A stretch of DNA of 12,369 nucleotides, taken from contig JAIXQV010000275.1 of the NCBI GenBank assembly GCA_027485535.1, forward strand, positions 1 to 12,369. The letters run 5' to 3'. Source of the DNA: Oxalobacteraceae bacterium (GTDB taxonomy: Bacteria > Pseudomonadota > Gammaproteobacteria > Burkholderiales > Burkholderiaceae_D). Of the stretch, positions 1 through 6,842 are shown piece after piece. The translations under genes were made by a program, and so were the position numbers. The notes under the pieces were generated by a model, which made no database searches, was not told the origin of the DNA, and saw only the letters and a list, made by a program, of their open reading frames with translations. Position 1 is the first letter of the stretch. Each line of letters begins with the position of its first letter.

Positions 1-1553
1 GCGTCGCGGATAGCGCCATCGCCCGCCAGATACAGTTTTCCGCCCAACTCGGCAGGGAAATAGCTGGTCTTGAAACGCTCCGGATCATTCCAGATCGTGC
101 GAATCATCGATGGCCAGGGGCGCTTCACGACCAAGATGCCGCCATGGCCATTCGGCATATCGTTGCCCGCTTCGTCGACGATCGCTGCTTGAATACCCGG
201 CAGCGGCAAGGTGCAAGAACCCGGCACTAGTGGCGTCGCACCCGGTAACGGCGTGATCATGTGACCACCGGTCTCGGTCTGCCAGAAAGTGTCGACGATC
301 GGACACTTCTCGTTACCGACGTTCCGGTGGTACCACATCCATGCCTCGGGGTTGATCGGCTCACCAACGGATCCGAGCAGACGCAGCGAGCCCAGATCGT
401 AGCGCTGCGGATGTACCGCCTGATCAGCCTCGGAGGCTTTGATCAGCGAGCGAATCGCGGTGGGTGCGGTATAGAAAATTGTCGCCTTGTGGCGCTGGAT
501 CATGTCCCAGAATCGGCCCGCGTTCGGGTAAGTGGGCACGCCTTCAAAGACGATTTGGGTTGCGCCGGCTGCCAGTGGGCCATAGGCAATGTAGGTGTGG
601 CCAGTGACCCAGCCAATATCTGCGGTACACCAGAAAACATCATGGGGCTTGATATCAAACGCCCATTTCATGGTCAGCATCGCCCACAGCAAATAACCAC
701 CTGACGCATGCTGAACGCCTTTGGGTTTACCCGTCGAGCCTGAGGTGTAAAGAATAAACAGCGGATGCTCAGCACCTACCCATGTTGGCTCGCACTCGCT
801 CGACTGGCCTTCCATCAGATCATGCAGCCAGCGATCACGGCCAGCAACGATATTGATATTGCCCTTGGTACGCTGATAAATGACCACGCTCTTGATGTTC
901 TCGCAGCCACCCATGGCGATTGCTTCATCAACAATCGATTTCAAGGGGAGTTGCTTGCCACCGCGTAGCTGCTCATCCGCCGTGATCACCGCAACAGCGC
1001 CTGCGTCGATGATGCGCTCTTGCAGCGACTTGGCAGAGAAACCACCGAATACCACCGAATGTGTGGCGCCGATACGAGCGCAGGCTTGCATCGCCGCGAC
1101 ACCCTCGACCGACATCGGCATATAGATGATGACGCGATCACCCTGCTTGATGCCCAGCGACTTCAGACCGTTCGCGAACTGACACACCTTGGCATGCAGT
1201 TGGCGATAGGTGTACTGACTGACCGTGCCGTCATCGGCTTCGAAAATTATCGCAGTCTTGTCGGCGTTACCATTGTCGAGATGACGATCAAGGCAGTTGT
1301 GCGAAACATTCAACTCGCCATCGTCAAACCATTTATAAAAAGGTGCTTGCGACTCGTCGAGCACGCGGGTAAACGGCTTCTGCCAATGCAGGTGTTCGTT
1401 GGCAAGCCGACGCCAGAAGCCCTCATAATCCTGATCCGCTTCACGGCAAAGCGCGAGGTAAGCGTCCATCCCTGAGATGGCCGCGTTCTTGACGATTTCA
1501 TGCGAGGGTGGAAAGACCCGATGCTCATGCATCAGGGACTCGATCTCTGACAT
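1..1553 (-). CDS. acs: Acetyl-coenzyme A synthetase, N-terminal 517 residues (3' end cut by window edge)
   Basis: This enzyme makes acetyl-CoA from acetate, ATP and CoA through acetyl-AMP in the cytoplasm, allowing growth on acetate. Reading the minus strand from the ATG at 1551-1553 gives one uninterrupted frame to the left edge. The N-terminal Acs cap comes first (WFDDGELNVSHNCLDRH at about residues 75-91). The adenylate-forming P-loop follows (YTSGSTGKPKG, about 269-279), then ADIGWVTGHTYIAYGPL (about 311-327). WQTETGG at about 424-430 carries the tryptophan that restricts the pocket to short acids in Acs. The AGDGA core motif lies at about 510-514. Acs is normally about 650 residues, so about 130 C-terminal residues, including the regulatory acetylated lysine, lie outside the window. 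The start is supported by GGAG five to six bases upstream. The gene diverges from the fumarase gene. Propionyl-CoA synthetase is a less likely alternative because of the cap and Trp motif. Confidence 0.96.
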   Translation of the reverse strand, partial: MSEIESLMHEHRVFPPSHEIVKNAAISGMDAYLALCREADQDYEGFWRRLANEHLHWQKPFTRVLDESQAPFYKWFDDGELNVSHNCLDRHLDNGNADKTAIIFEADDGTVSQYTYRQLHAKVCQFANGLKSLGIKQGDRVIIYMPMSVEGVAAMQACARIGATHSVVFGGFSAKSLQERIIDAGAVAVITADEQLRGGKQLPLKSIVDEAIAMGGCENIKSVVIYQRTKGNINIVAGRDRWLHDLMEGQSSECEPTWVGAEHPLFILYTSGSTGKPKGVQHASGGYLLWAMLTMKWAFDIKPHDVFWCTADIGWVTGHTYIAYGPLAAGATQIVFEGVPTYPNAGRFWDMIQRHKATIFYTAPTAIRSLIKASEADQAVHPQRYDLGSLRLLGSVGEPINPEAWMWYHRNVGNEKCPIVDTFWQTETGGHMITPLPGATPLVPGSCTLPLPGIQAAIVDEAGNDMPNGHGGILVVKRPWPSMIRTIWNDPERFKTSYFPAELGGKLYLAGDGAIRD

Positions 1554-1558
1554 GGTGT

Positions 1559-1562
1559 CTCC
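1559..1562 (-). promoter_or_regulatory. Ribosome binding site of acs
   Basis: On the minus strand GGAG stands six bases before the acs ATG, an ordinary spacing. It fixes the start at 1553. It is notable mainly because several other genes in the window lack such a site. Confidence 0.6.
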
Positions 1563-1697
1563 AGCTTATGTCTATTTTGCTTAGAAGATAAGTCCGCTCA
1601 CTTACTTCACCCTTACACCCGTGGGCATTTCAGGATTTCATACTTGAGCAGGGCAGTTGGGCATGGCACGGCGTGTAAAATGCGGCATCGCACGATA

Positions 1698-1726
1698 CTG
1701 ACCGAACGCGCTGATCGGTAGATAGT
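1698..1726 (+). promoter_or_regulatory. Candidate sigma70-type promoter for fumarase
   Basis: CTGACC (1698-1703) and GATAGT (1721-1726) are separated by 17 bp and each matches its consensus at four of six positions. It would give a leader of about 130 bases. TAAAAT at 1676-1681 is a better -10 box but has no -35 at a usable distance. The call is tentative. Confidence 0.28.
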
Positions 1727-1863
1727 CGAATCTAGCAACACTCCCCGATCCGCCATGATGCTTGATCCAAACCTGGCCAGCGATAAAAACAGGCTTCTTG
1801 CCAAATTCGCATTGCCGGATGCGTCCACTGACTACTGAATTTCACAACCTGATTGTTTGCCAC

Positions 1864-3402
1864 ATGACTACCATTCAACAAGATGACCTGATCGAATCGG
1901 TCGCTGCCTCGCTGCAGTTCATCAGCTACTACCATCCGCTGGATTACATCCATCATCTGGCGCGTGCTTACGAGCATGAGAAAAGTCCTGCGGCGAAAGA
2001 TGCTATTGCGCAGATTCTGACCAACTCGCGCATGTGCGCCGAGGGTAAGCGGCCCATCTGCCAAGACACCGGCATCGTGAATGTGTTTCTCACCATCGGC
2101 ATGGATGTGCGCTTTGCAGGTTTTACCGGCTCGATTGAAGACGCCGTGAATGAAGGCGTGCGCCGCGCCTACAACCACCCAGATAACAAGCTGCGTGCAT
2201 CTGTTGTGGCCGACCCGCACTTCGAGCGTAAGAACACGAAAGACAATACGCCTGCTGTGGTGCACATGACTTTAGTCCCAGGTAATACGGTCGAAGTACA
2301 AGTTGCCGCCAAGGGCGGTGGCTCCGAGAACAAGAGCAAGTTCGTGATGCTCAACCCCTCTGACTCGCTGGTAGATTGGGTCCTCAAAACCGTACCGACC
2401 ATGGGCGCTGGCTGGTGCCCACCGGGTATGCTGGGCATTGGTATCGGCGGCACGGCCGAGCGCGCCATGCTACTTGCCAAGCAGTCGCTGATGGATGACA
2501 TCGACATGTACGAGCTGCTGCAACGCGGCCCGCAAAACAAGCTCGAAGAGTTGCGTATCGAGCTGTATAAAAAAGTGAATGCACTCGGGATCGGCGCTCA
2601 GGGCTTGGGCGGCCTGACAACCGTGTTAGATGTAAAAATCAGCATGTACCCGACGCATGCTGCTTCTAAGCCCGTGGCCATGATTCCGAATTGCGCCGCC
2701 ACTCGGCATGCGCATTTCACGCTGGATGGCTCTGGCCCTGCTTATATCGAGCCACCTTCGCTCTCCGAGTGGCCGCAGGTGCATTGGATGCCGGATACCC
2801 AAAAATCGCATCGGGTCGATCTCGATACACTCACCGCGGCCGAAGTCGCCTCGTGGAAGCCGGGTCAGACACTACTCCTCAACGGCAAGATGCTGACGGG
2901 CCGCGATGCCGCGCATAAGCGAATTCAAGACATGCTCGCTAAAGGCGAGCCGCTGCCGGTTGATTTCAAAAACCGCGTTATCTATTACGTTGGCCCGGTT
3001 GACCCGGTACGCGATGAGGTCGTTGGTCCGGCGGGTCCCACCACCGCCACGCGGATGGACAAGTTCACCGACATGATGCTCGAGCAAACTGGCTTGATCG
3101 CCATGGTCGGTAAAGCCGAGCGTGGGCCGGTGGCGATTGAGTCGATTCGCAAACACCGCTCGGCGTATCTGATGGCAGTGGGCGGTGCCGCGTATTTGGT
3201 GTCGAAAGCGATCAAATCCGCGAAGGTTGTTGGCTTTGCCGATCTCGGTATGGAAGCAATCTACGAATTCGACGTCAAGGATATGCCGGTAACCGTCGCT
3301 GTTGATGCTGAAGGAAGCTCGGTACATCAGAGCGGCCCGAAAGAATGGCAAGAGCGGATCGCGACGGGTAATTTTGCTGGCATTCCGGTCACGCTTGGCT
3401 GA
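1864..3402 (+). CDS. fumA: Class I (iron-sulfur) fumarate hydratase
   Basis: This enzyme interconverts fumarate and L-malate in the TCA cycle using an oxygen-sensitive [4Fe-4S] cluster. The 512-residue product matches class I fumarases in length and order: an N-terminal alpha domain, then a C-terminal beta domain. The three expected cluster cysteines are present: C66 in ICQDTG, C185 in GWCPPG and C277 in PNCAATRH. Other family signatures are GIGGTAER (about 193-200), QGLGG (246-250), YYVGPVDP (374-381), VGPAGPTTATRMD (387-399) and HRSAYLMAVGGAAY (431-444). I start it at the ATG at 1864, where MTTIQQDDLIESVA resembles family N-termini. No Shine-Dalgarno sequence is visible there, and the upstream TTG at 1762 is not better. 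Its stop overlaps the likely start of murI, so the two are probably co-transcribed. Tartrate dehydratase is related, but the single fused chain and motifs favour fumarase. Confidence 0.95.
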   Translation: MTTIQQDDLIESVAASLQFISYYHPLDYIHHLARAYEHEKSPAAKDAIAQILTNSRMCAEGKRPICQDTGIVNVFLTIGMDVRFAGFTGSIEDAVNEGVRRAYNHPDNKLRASVVADPHFERKNTKDNTPAVVHMTLVPGNTVEVQVAAKGGGSENKSKFVMLNPSDSLVDWVLKTVPTMGAGWCPPGMLGIGIGGTAERAMLLAKQSLMDDIDMYELLQRGPQNKLEELRIELYKKVNALGIGAQGLGGLTTVLDVKISMYPTHAASKPVAMIPNCAATRHAHFTLDGSGPAYIEPPSLSEWPQVHWMPDTQKSHRVDLDTLTAAEVASWKPGQTLLLNGKMLTGRDAAHKRIQDMLAKGEPLPVDFKNRVIYYVGPVDPVRDEVVGPAGPTTATRMDKFTDMMLEQTGLIAMVGKAERGPVAIESIRKHRSAYLMAVGGAAYLVSKAIKSAKVVGFADLGMEAIYEFDVKDMPVTVAVDAEGSSVHQSGPKEWQERIATGNFAGIPVTLG

Positions 3403-4234
3403 TTCCATCATCACATTAAGCCGCGATGCGCCGATCGGTATTTTCGATTCGGGCATTGGTGGCTTGTCGGTGCTGCGTCATGTGCGTACGCTCTTACCCG
3501 ACGAGTCGCTGCTCTACTTTGCGGACTCGGGCTTTGCGCCTTACGGTGAGAAACCGGAAGCAGTGATTGTCGAGCGTGCAGTATCGATTGCTGCTTTCTT
3601 GCTCACTCAAAACATTAAAGCACTCGTGGTTGCCTGTAACACGGCAACTGCGGCCGCAATCGCAGGACTACGCGCGCGTTATCCTGAGCTACCGGTCGTC
3701 GGTGTTGAGCCAGGTTTGAAACCTGCGGCTAGCCTGACGCGTAGCGGCACCATCGGTGTGCTTGCTACTGCAAACACCCTTGCCAGTGAAAAATTCCTCA
3801 AGCTGCAATCGCAGGTAGCGCAAGATGCTCGCGTCACCTTCCTGCTGCAACCATGTAATGGTCTGGCGCATCAGATCGAAAAAGGCGAACTCAGCTCACG
3901 CGAGACACAGCAGTTGGTAGAGCACTATGTCACACCGCTTGTTGCGCAGCATGCCGACACGTTGGTGCTGGGTTGTACGCATTACCCATTTGTCGAGCAA
4001 CTTATCCGCGAGGTTGCCGGGCCGGAGGTCAGTATTGTTGACACCGGCGAGCCAGTGGCGAGACAACTACAGCGCTTGCTGGAGCAGCGTGACTTGCTGC
4101 GGCAGATACCGGCTACGGATCGGCTGATGGCCTACACCACCGGGAGTAGCAGCACACTGTCGCTGGCTTTCTCCAAGCTGTTACGGCTTGACGCCCTGGT
4201 TCAAGTGGTCAGCGCCACGCACGTGCGCCATTGA
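3395..4234 (+). CDS. murI: Glutamate racemase
   Basis: MurI converts L-glutamate to D-glutamate, the second residue of the peptidoglycan stem peptide, in the cytoplasm without a cofactor. The acid/base pair is clear: one cysteine in VVACNTATAAA (C81) and one in VLGCTHYPF (C194, with H196), plus the N-terminal substrate motif GIFDSGIGGLSV (D18, S19). ADSGFAPYGEK (about 43-53) is also typical. No ATG lies between the fumarase stop and the conserved core. I chose TTG at 3395, which overlaps the fumarase TGA by 8 bp and gives 279 residues, a normal MurI length. The alternatives, TTG 3302 or ATG 3305, would add about 30 unconserved residues encoded inside fumarase. No clear Shine-Dalgarno sequence precedes TTG 3395, so translation may depend on coupling to fumarase. 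Aspartate racemase is related but has different motifs. Confidence 0.93.
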   Translation: MADSIITLSRDAPIGIFDSGIGGLSVLRHVRTLLPDESLLYFADSGFAPYGEKPEAVIVERAVSIAAFLLTQNIKALVVACNTATAAAIAGLRARYPELPVVGVEPGLKPAASLTRSGTIGVLATANTLASEKFLKLQSQVAQDARVTFLLQPCNGLAHQIEKGELSSRETQQLVEHYVTPLVAQHADTLVLGCTHYPFVEQLIREVAGPEVSIVDTGEPVARQLQRLLEQRDLLRQIPATDRLMAYTTGSSSTLSLAFSKLLRLDALVQVVSATHVRH

Positions 4235-4260
4235 TTGCTGGCTGGCCGCCCCTTTTTTTG

Positions 4261-4266
4261 TATAAT
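4261..4266 (+). promoter_or_regulatory. -10 box of the tRNA-His promoter
   Basis: A perfect TATAAT lies 17 bases before the tRNA 5' end and is followed by a GC-rich GGCGG discriminator, as is usual for stable-RNA promoters. The -35 is poor: the best option is TTGCTG at 4235-4240 with a long 20-bp spacer. A run of seven T lies directly upstream at 4253-4259. Confidence 0.6.
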
Positions 4267-4283
4267 GGCGGACTTGCTTCAGT

Positions 4284-4360
4284 GGTGGCCGTAGCTCAGT
4301 TGGTAGAGTCCCAGATTGTGATTCTGGTTGTCGTGGGTTCGAGTCCCATCGGTCACCCCA
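4284..4360 (+). tRNA. tRNA-His (anticodon GTG)
   Basis: The 77-base cloverleaf folds fully. The acceptor stem GTGGCCG (4285-4291) pairs with CGGTCAC (4350-4356). The anticodon stem CCAGA (4311-4315) pairs with TCTGG (4323-4327), leaving loop TTGTGAT with anticodon GTG at 4318-4320. The T arm GTGGG/CCCAC-type pairing surrounds the TTCGAGT loop. The extra 5' G at 4284 (G-1) opposite discriminator C at 4357 is the hallmark identity element for histidyl-tRNA synthetase. CCA is encoded at 4358-4360. The gene stands alone between murI and the receptor gene. No duplicated 3' tRNA end that would mark an integrated element is visible in the window. Confidence 0.97.
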
Positions 4361-4397
4361 CAGAACCCCTCCCCCGCCGCTTTCCTTGCGCCCGCCT

Positions 4398-4445
4398 AAT
4401 CACTCTTGAACGGATTGGTGAAGCGCAGCCCAATCCGCAGTGATT
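4398..4445. repeat. Inverted repeat / possible bidirectional terminator hairpin
   Basis: CGGATTGG (4411-4418) is perfectly complementary to CCAATCCG (4430-4437) around an 11-base loop. A second outer arm, AATCACT (4398-4404) with AGTGATT (4439-4445), is also perfect, with a 6-base bulge on the left and one base on the right. It lies between the tRNA-His 3' end and the stop codon of the convergent receptor gene, where terminators are expected. Neither side has a T run, so it is not a canonical intrinsic terminator. It could be a transcript-stabilising hairpin or a protein site. Confidence 0.45.
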
Positions 4446-4449
4446 TGCC

Positions 4450-6699
4450 TCAAAACGCGTACTTAATCCCAGCCTGTAAGGTACGTGGCATCCCCACTTG
4501 AATACCGCGTGTGCGGTCGACGATGTAGGTTTGATTGGTCAGGTTTTTGGCGGTGATGAATAAGGTTGCCGAGCCTACGGTGTAGTTCGCAACCACGTTC
4601 CAGATGCCGTAGGCGTCGATCAAACCTGTCTGGCCATTCGATGTCGCAGATGGCGTTACTGTATTCGCGAAGTCTGAGTATTGTTTGCCAATGAACACGT
4701 ATTCAGCACGCGTGTTCCAGTGAGATGGTGCTCGATAACCCAGGGTCAGATTTAGCAAATGCTCAGGGGCATACGGCAGACGATTGCCAATAGCACCTGA
4801 ACCCGCACTGCTGCCAAATGCGGATTTTTGATCGGCAGTCGGCAACCACGTGAATGAACCGCGTGCAAATAGATTTCCCTCCAGGGCCGTAGTGAGCTTG
4901 TCGAATTGACTCGCCAATTCAATTCCCTGAAACAGTCCACGCCCTTCTTGGTAGGCCGTGCTGCCACCCGCAATACTGCCCACCTGGACCAAGTTGCTGA
5001 AGTTATTTCTAAATACCGCGATATCGAAGCTGATATCTCGGGAGGGTGATGACCTTAGACCAAGCTCTGCATTCACGCTACGCTCAGCGTTCAAATCAAC
5101 CGTACCGCCACTCGTATTAATGGCATCTTCTACCCTTGGAGGACTAAATCCCTTGTGAACGCCGCCATAAAGATGGGTACCTTCACTGACTTGATAAGTC
5201 GCACTAACGCCCGGCACAATTTCAGTAAATGAGCTTGTTCCTCGCGTATTGTTGAGCGAATTAATTCGTTCATGCTGGATAAACTCAACGCGAGCAATCG
5301 GCGTGACTGCAAGACGTTCATTCAGCTGAAACCGGTTAGCGACGAAACCTGAAGTCGCGTTGGTGCGTCGCTGCTGGTTCTCACCGAGCGTCATGCCAGT
5401 GCCAGCAATATATTGGGTATAGCTCGTGAAGTTTTCTTGTCGACGGTCTTGAATCTCATTCTGATATTTAACGCCCGCCTCTAAATCATTCGTAATGCCA
5501 AACAGCTGGTGGCGAGTTTGTATCCGTGAGTCGATGCCAGCCGTGGTGTACTGGCGTAGTCGGCCCTCCATCTTGCAGGCATTTAGCTGAGCTGCTGAGA
5601 GTGCGGCACCGGCCAAGCGCGATTGACCATTTTGACCTTGGCAGTTCAATGCAGAAGCGGAAGTGCCAGTGTCGGATGCCTGCCGCCACCAGTCGCGATC
5701 AAAGTAAGCACCATACACACTGGTCAGTACCTTGGTGTCGGCATCCAGGCGCATCTCATGCGTTGCCGATAGCCCGGTGCGGCTGGCATCGAAAAAATCA
5801 TTCTTGAATGGGTTATAGCGGGCCCCAAGATTTGAGTACTCTGCTTGCGTGAGTCCGGAGTACGTCAGTTGCGAGTATTCCTTGAAGTAAGTCGCCCGCA
5901 GTATCAGCTTGTGGTCGTCATTCAGCTGGCCGGCCCATTTGAAGTTCAGGTCATCCAATCGGCTATGCATGTTGTCACGCGCACCGTCAGATTCTTTGCG
6001 GTAGAGATCAAGGATGGCACCATTGCCAGTCGCCATCACATGGCCGTTCAGGTAACCGCGCGTACCAGCAGCGAGACCAACCAGTCCACCAAACTCTTTT
6101 TGTGGCTCGGGCGTGATGTAGTTGATGACGCCGCCAGCCGTCTGTGGGCCAAAGCGAATCACCTGACTGCCCTTGCTGACCTCAATCGATTCATAGCGAT
6201 CGATCGGCGGATGGTAATAGCTGGCGTTATCCCCATAGGGGGCGAATGACAGCGGCAGGCCATCTTCCAGCAGCAGCGTTTTTGTAGACCGGGTCGGGTT
6301 CAGGCCACGAATGCCGATGTTGGGACGCAGGCCCACACCCTCTTCATCGCGCACATGCACACCCGGCACCTTGCGCAGAGCTTCGTTCACGTTGAATACG
6401 CGGCTTTCCTCCAGGGTGCGGCCGTCGATTACGGCGGCTGATCCGCTGCTTTCCGTACCCGAGCGTGTACCGCTGCCAATGACGTCCACCCTCGGCAAGA
6501 TGCTGACCTCACTGGTATTGGCTTTGACATCGCTGGCACTCAGCTTGATGTCTTCGTTGCTTTTGCTGGATTGATGAGTACTTACTTCAGTGGCGGAAGC
6601 TGGATATACGGCGGTCGCCGCCAGCAATCCGACTGCCATCGCTGGACGGACAAAAAGCGCGGCATAGCCCGAGCAAATACGAGGTGATATGGGTTGCAT
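4450..6699 (-). CDS. TonB-dependent outer-membrane receptor, FecA-like (ferric chelate uptake)
   Basis: The product is an outer-membrane beta-barrel that imports a ligand using TonB energy. The ligand is probably an iron chelate, given the Fur-box-like site at its promoter. The 749-residue chain starts with a signal peptide (hydrophobic 21-33, likely cleaved after ASA at 34-36). A TonB-box-like segment LPRVDVIG (69-74) follows. The plug domain includes VNEALRKVPGVHVRDEEG (104-121), IRGLNPTRS, LEDGLPLSFAPYG (about 144-156) and IRFGPQTAGGVINYITP (181-197). The barrel runs to the end and closes with the aromatic GIKYAF. The N-terminal extension is too short for a STN signalling domain, and no FecI/FecR genes are present. 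Two cysteines (C353, C375) may form a disulfide in an outer loop. GAAGAG four bases before the ATG supports the start. Resemblance to ferric dicitrate receptors is in the plug motifs; the true ligand cannot be read from sequence. No transport partner genes adjoin it. Confidence 0.92.
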   Translation of the reverse strand: MQPISPRICSGYAALFVRPAMAVGLLAATAVYPASATEVSTHQSSKSNEDIKLSASDVKANTSEVSILPRVDVIGSGTRSGTESSGSAAVIDGRTLEESRVFNVNEALRKVPGVHVRDEEGVGLRPNIGIRGLNPTRSTKTLLLEDGLPLSFAPYGDNASYYHPPIDRYESIEVSKGSQVIRFGPQTAGGVINYITPEPQKEFGGLVGLAAGTRGYLNGHVMATGNGAILDLYRKESDGARDNMHSRLDDLNFKWAGQLNDDHKLILRATYFKEYSQLTYSGLTQAEYSNLGARYNPFKNDFFDASRTGLSATHEMRLDADTKVLTSVYGAYFDRDWWRQASDTGTSASALNCQGQNGQSRLAGAALSAAQLNACKMEGRLRQYTTAGIDSRIQTRHQLFGITNDLEAGVKYQNEIQDRRQENFTSYTQYIAGTGMTLGENQQRRTNATSGFVANRFQLNERLAVTPIARVEFIQHERINSLNNTRGTSSFTEIVPGVSATYQVSEGTHLYGGVHKGFSPPRVEDAINTSGGTVDLNAERSVNAELGLRSSPSRDISFDIAVFRNNFSNLVQVGSIAGGSTAYQEGRGLFQGIELASQFDKLTTALEGNLFARGSFTWLPTADQKSAFGSSAGSGAIGNRLPYAPEHLLNLTLGYRAPSHWNTRAEYVFIGKQYSDFANTVTPSATSNGQTGLIDAYGIWNVVANYTVGSATLFITAKNLTNQTYIVDRTRGIQVGMPRTLQAGIKYAF

Positions 6700-6703
6700 G
6701 AAA

Positions 6704-6709
6704 CTCTTC
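6704..6709 (-). promoter_or_regulatory. Ribosome binding site of the TonB-dependent receptor
   Basis: On the minus strand GAAGAG lies four bases before the ATG at 6697-6699. It favours this start over the internal ATG encoding residue 21, which would shorten the signal peptide. Confidence 0.5.
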
Positions 6710-6718
6710 AGAAATCTA

Positions 6719-6737
6719 AATGAGAACGATTCGTATT
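6719..6737 (-). promoter_or_regulatory. Fur-box-like operator
   Basis: The plus strand reads AATGAGAACGATTCGTATT, a near-dyad that fits the AATGAGAAT-N-ATTCTCATT form of the Fur box at about 15 of 18 defined positions; the left half is almost perfect. It begins two bases past the receptor -10 box and covers the predicted start point. Bound Fe-Fur there would block transcription when iron is sufficient. The divergent mtnP start is about 105 bp away. Confidence 0.75.
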
Positions 6738-6738
6738 A

Positions 6739-6767
6739 ACTATAGCTGGGCCAGGGGAGCGCGTCAA
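6739..6767 (-). promoter_or_regulatory. Sigma70-type promoter of the TonB-dependent receptor
   Basis: On the minus strand TTGACG (6767-6762) and TATAGT (6744-6739) are separated by exactly 17 bp, each matching five of six consensus bases. The start point would fall near 6732, inside the Fur-box-like site, leaving a leader of about 33 bases. This is the best promoter in the window. Confidence 0.78.
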
Positions 6768-6842
6768 TGCTTTATTTCCGCGGAGACACGGTCCGAGATT
6801 TGGTACCCTTCCGGCTCTCTCTGCCCTAATCCTTAACATCCT

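Larger units (their letters stand above)
1554..1863. other. Divergent intergenic region between acs and fumarase
   Basis: This 310-bp stretch separates two divergent genes and must hold the promoters of both. I see no conserved small gene. A reading frame continuous with fumarase extends back to a TTG at 1762, but those 34 codons do not resemble any fumarase N-terminus, so I treat them as untranslated leader. Two small imperfect dyads lie near acs: TAAGT-N6-ACTTA at 1589-1604, and an overlapping CTTAT/ATAAG pair between 1565 and 1592. They could be operator sites, but I cannot name a regulator. Confidence 0.5.

Noticed and set aside
261..704. Open frame of 147 codons on the plus strand in the acs region
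   Set aside because: The minus strand here encodes conserved acs sequence without interruption, including the WQTETGG motif; the plus-strand frame is a shadow.
1664..1684. TGGCACG resembling a sigma54 -24 element upstream of fumarase
   Set aside because: The matching -12 TTGC element is absent at the required spacing.
1762..1863. In-frame extension of fumarase back to a TTG codon
   Set aside because: The 34 extra codons look unlike fumarase N-termini, and the ATG at 1864 gives a family-like start; no better ribosome binding site supports the longer form.
2872..3456. Open frame of 194 codons on the minus strand opposite the fumarase beta domain
   Set aside because: The plus strand encodes conserved fumarase motifs and the antisense product has no recognisable feature.
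4241..4260. T7 run after murI as an intrinsic terminator
   Set aside because: The GC-rich bases before it do not form a stable stem, and the run lies within the spacer of the tRNA promoter.
4284..4449. tRNA-His as an integration site of a genomic island
   Set aside because: No integrase gene and no duplicated tRNA 3' end were found in the window, and flanking genes are ordinary chromosomal genes.
5845..6249. Long open frame of 134 codons on the plus strand within the receptor gene
   Set aside because: It is antisense to a clear TonB-receptor coding sequence and shows no recognisable protein features; a composition shadow.
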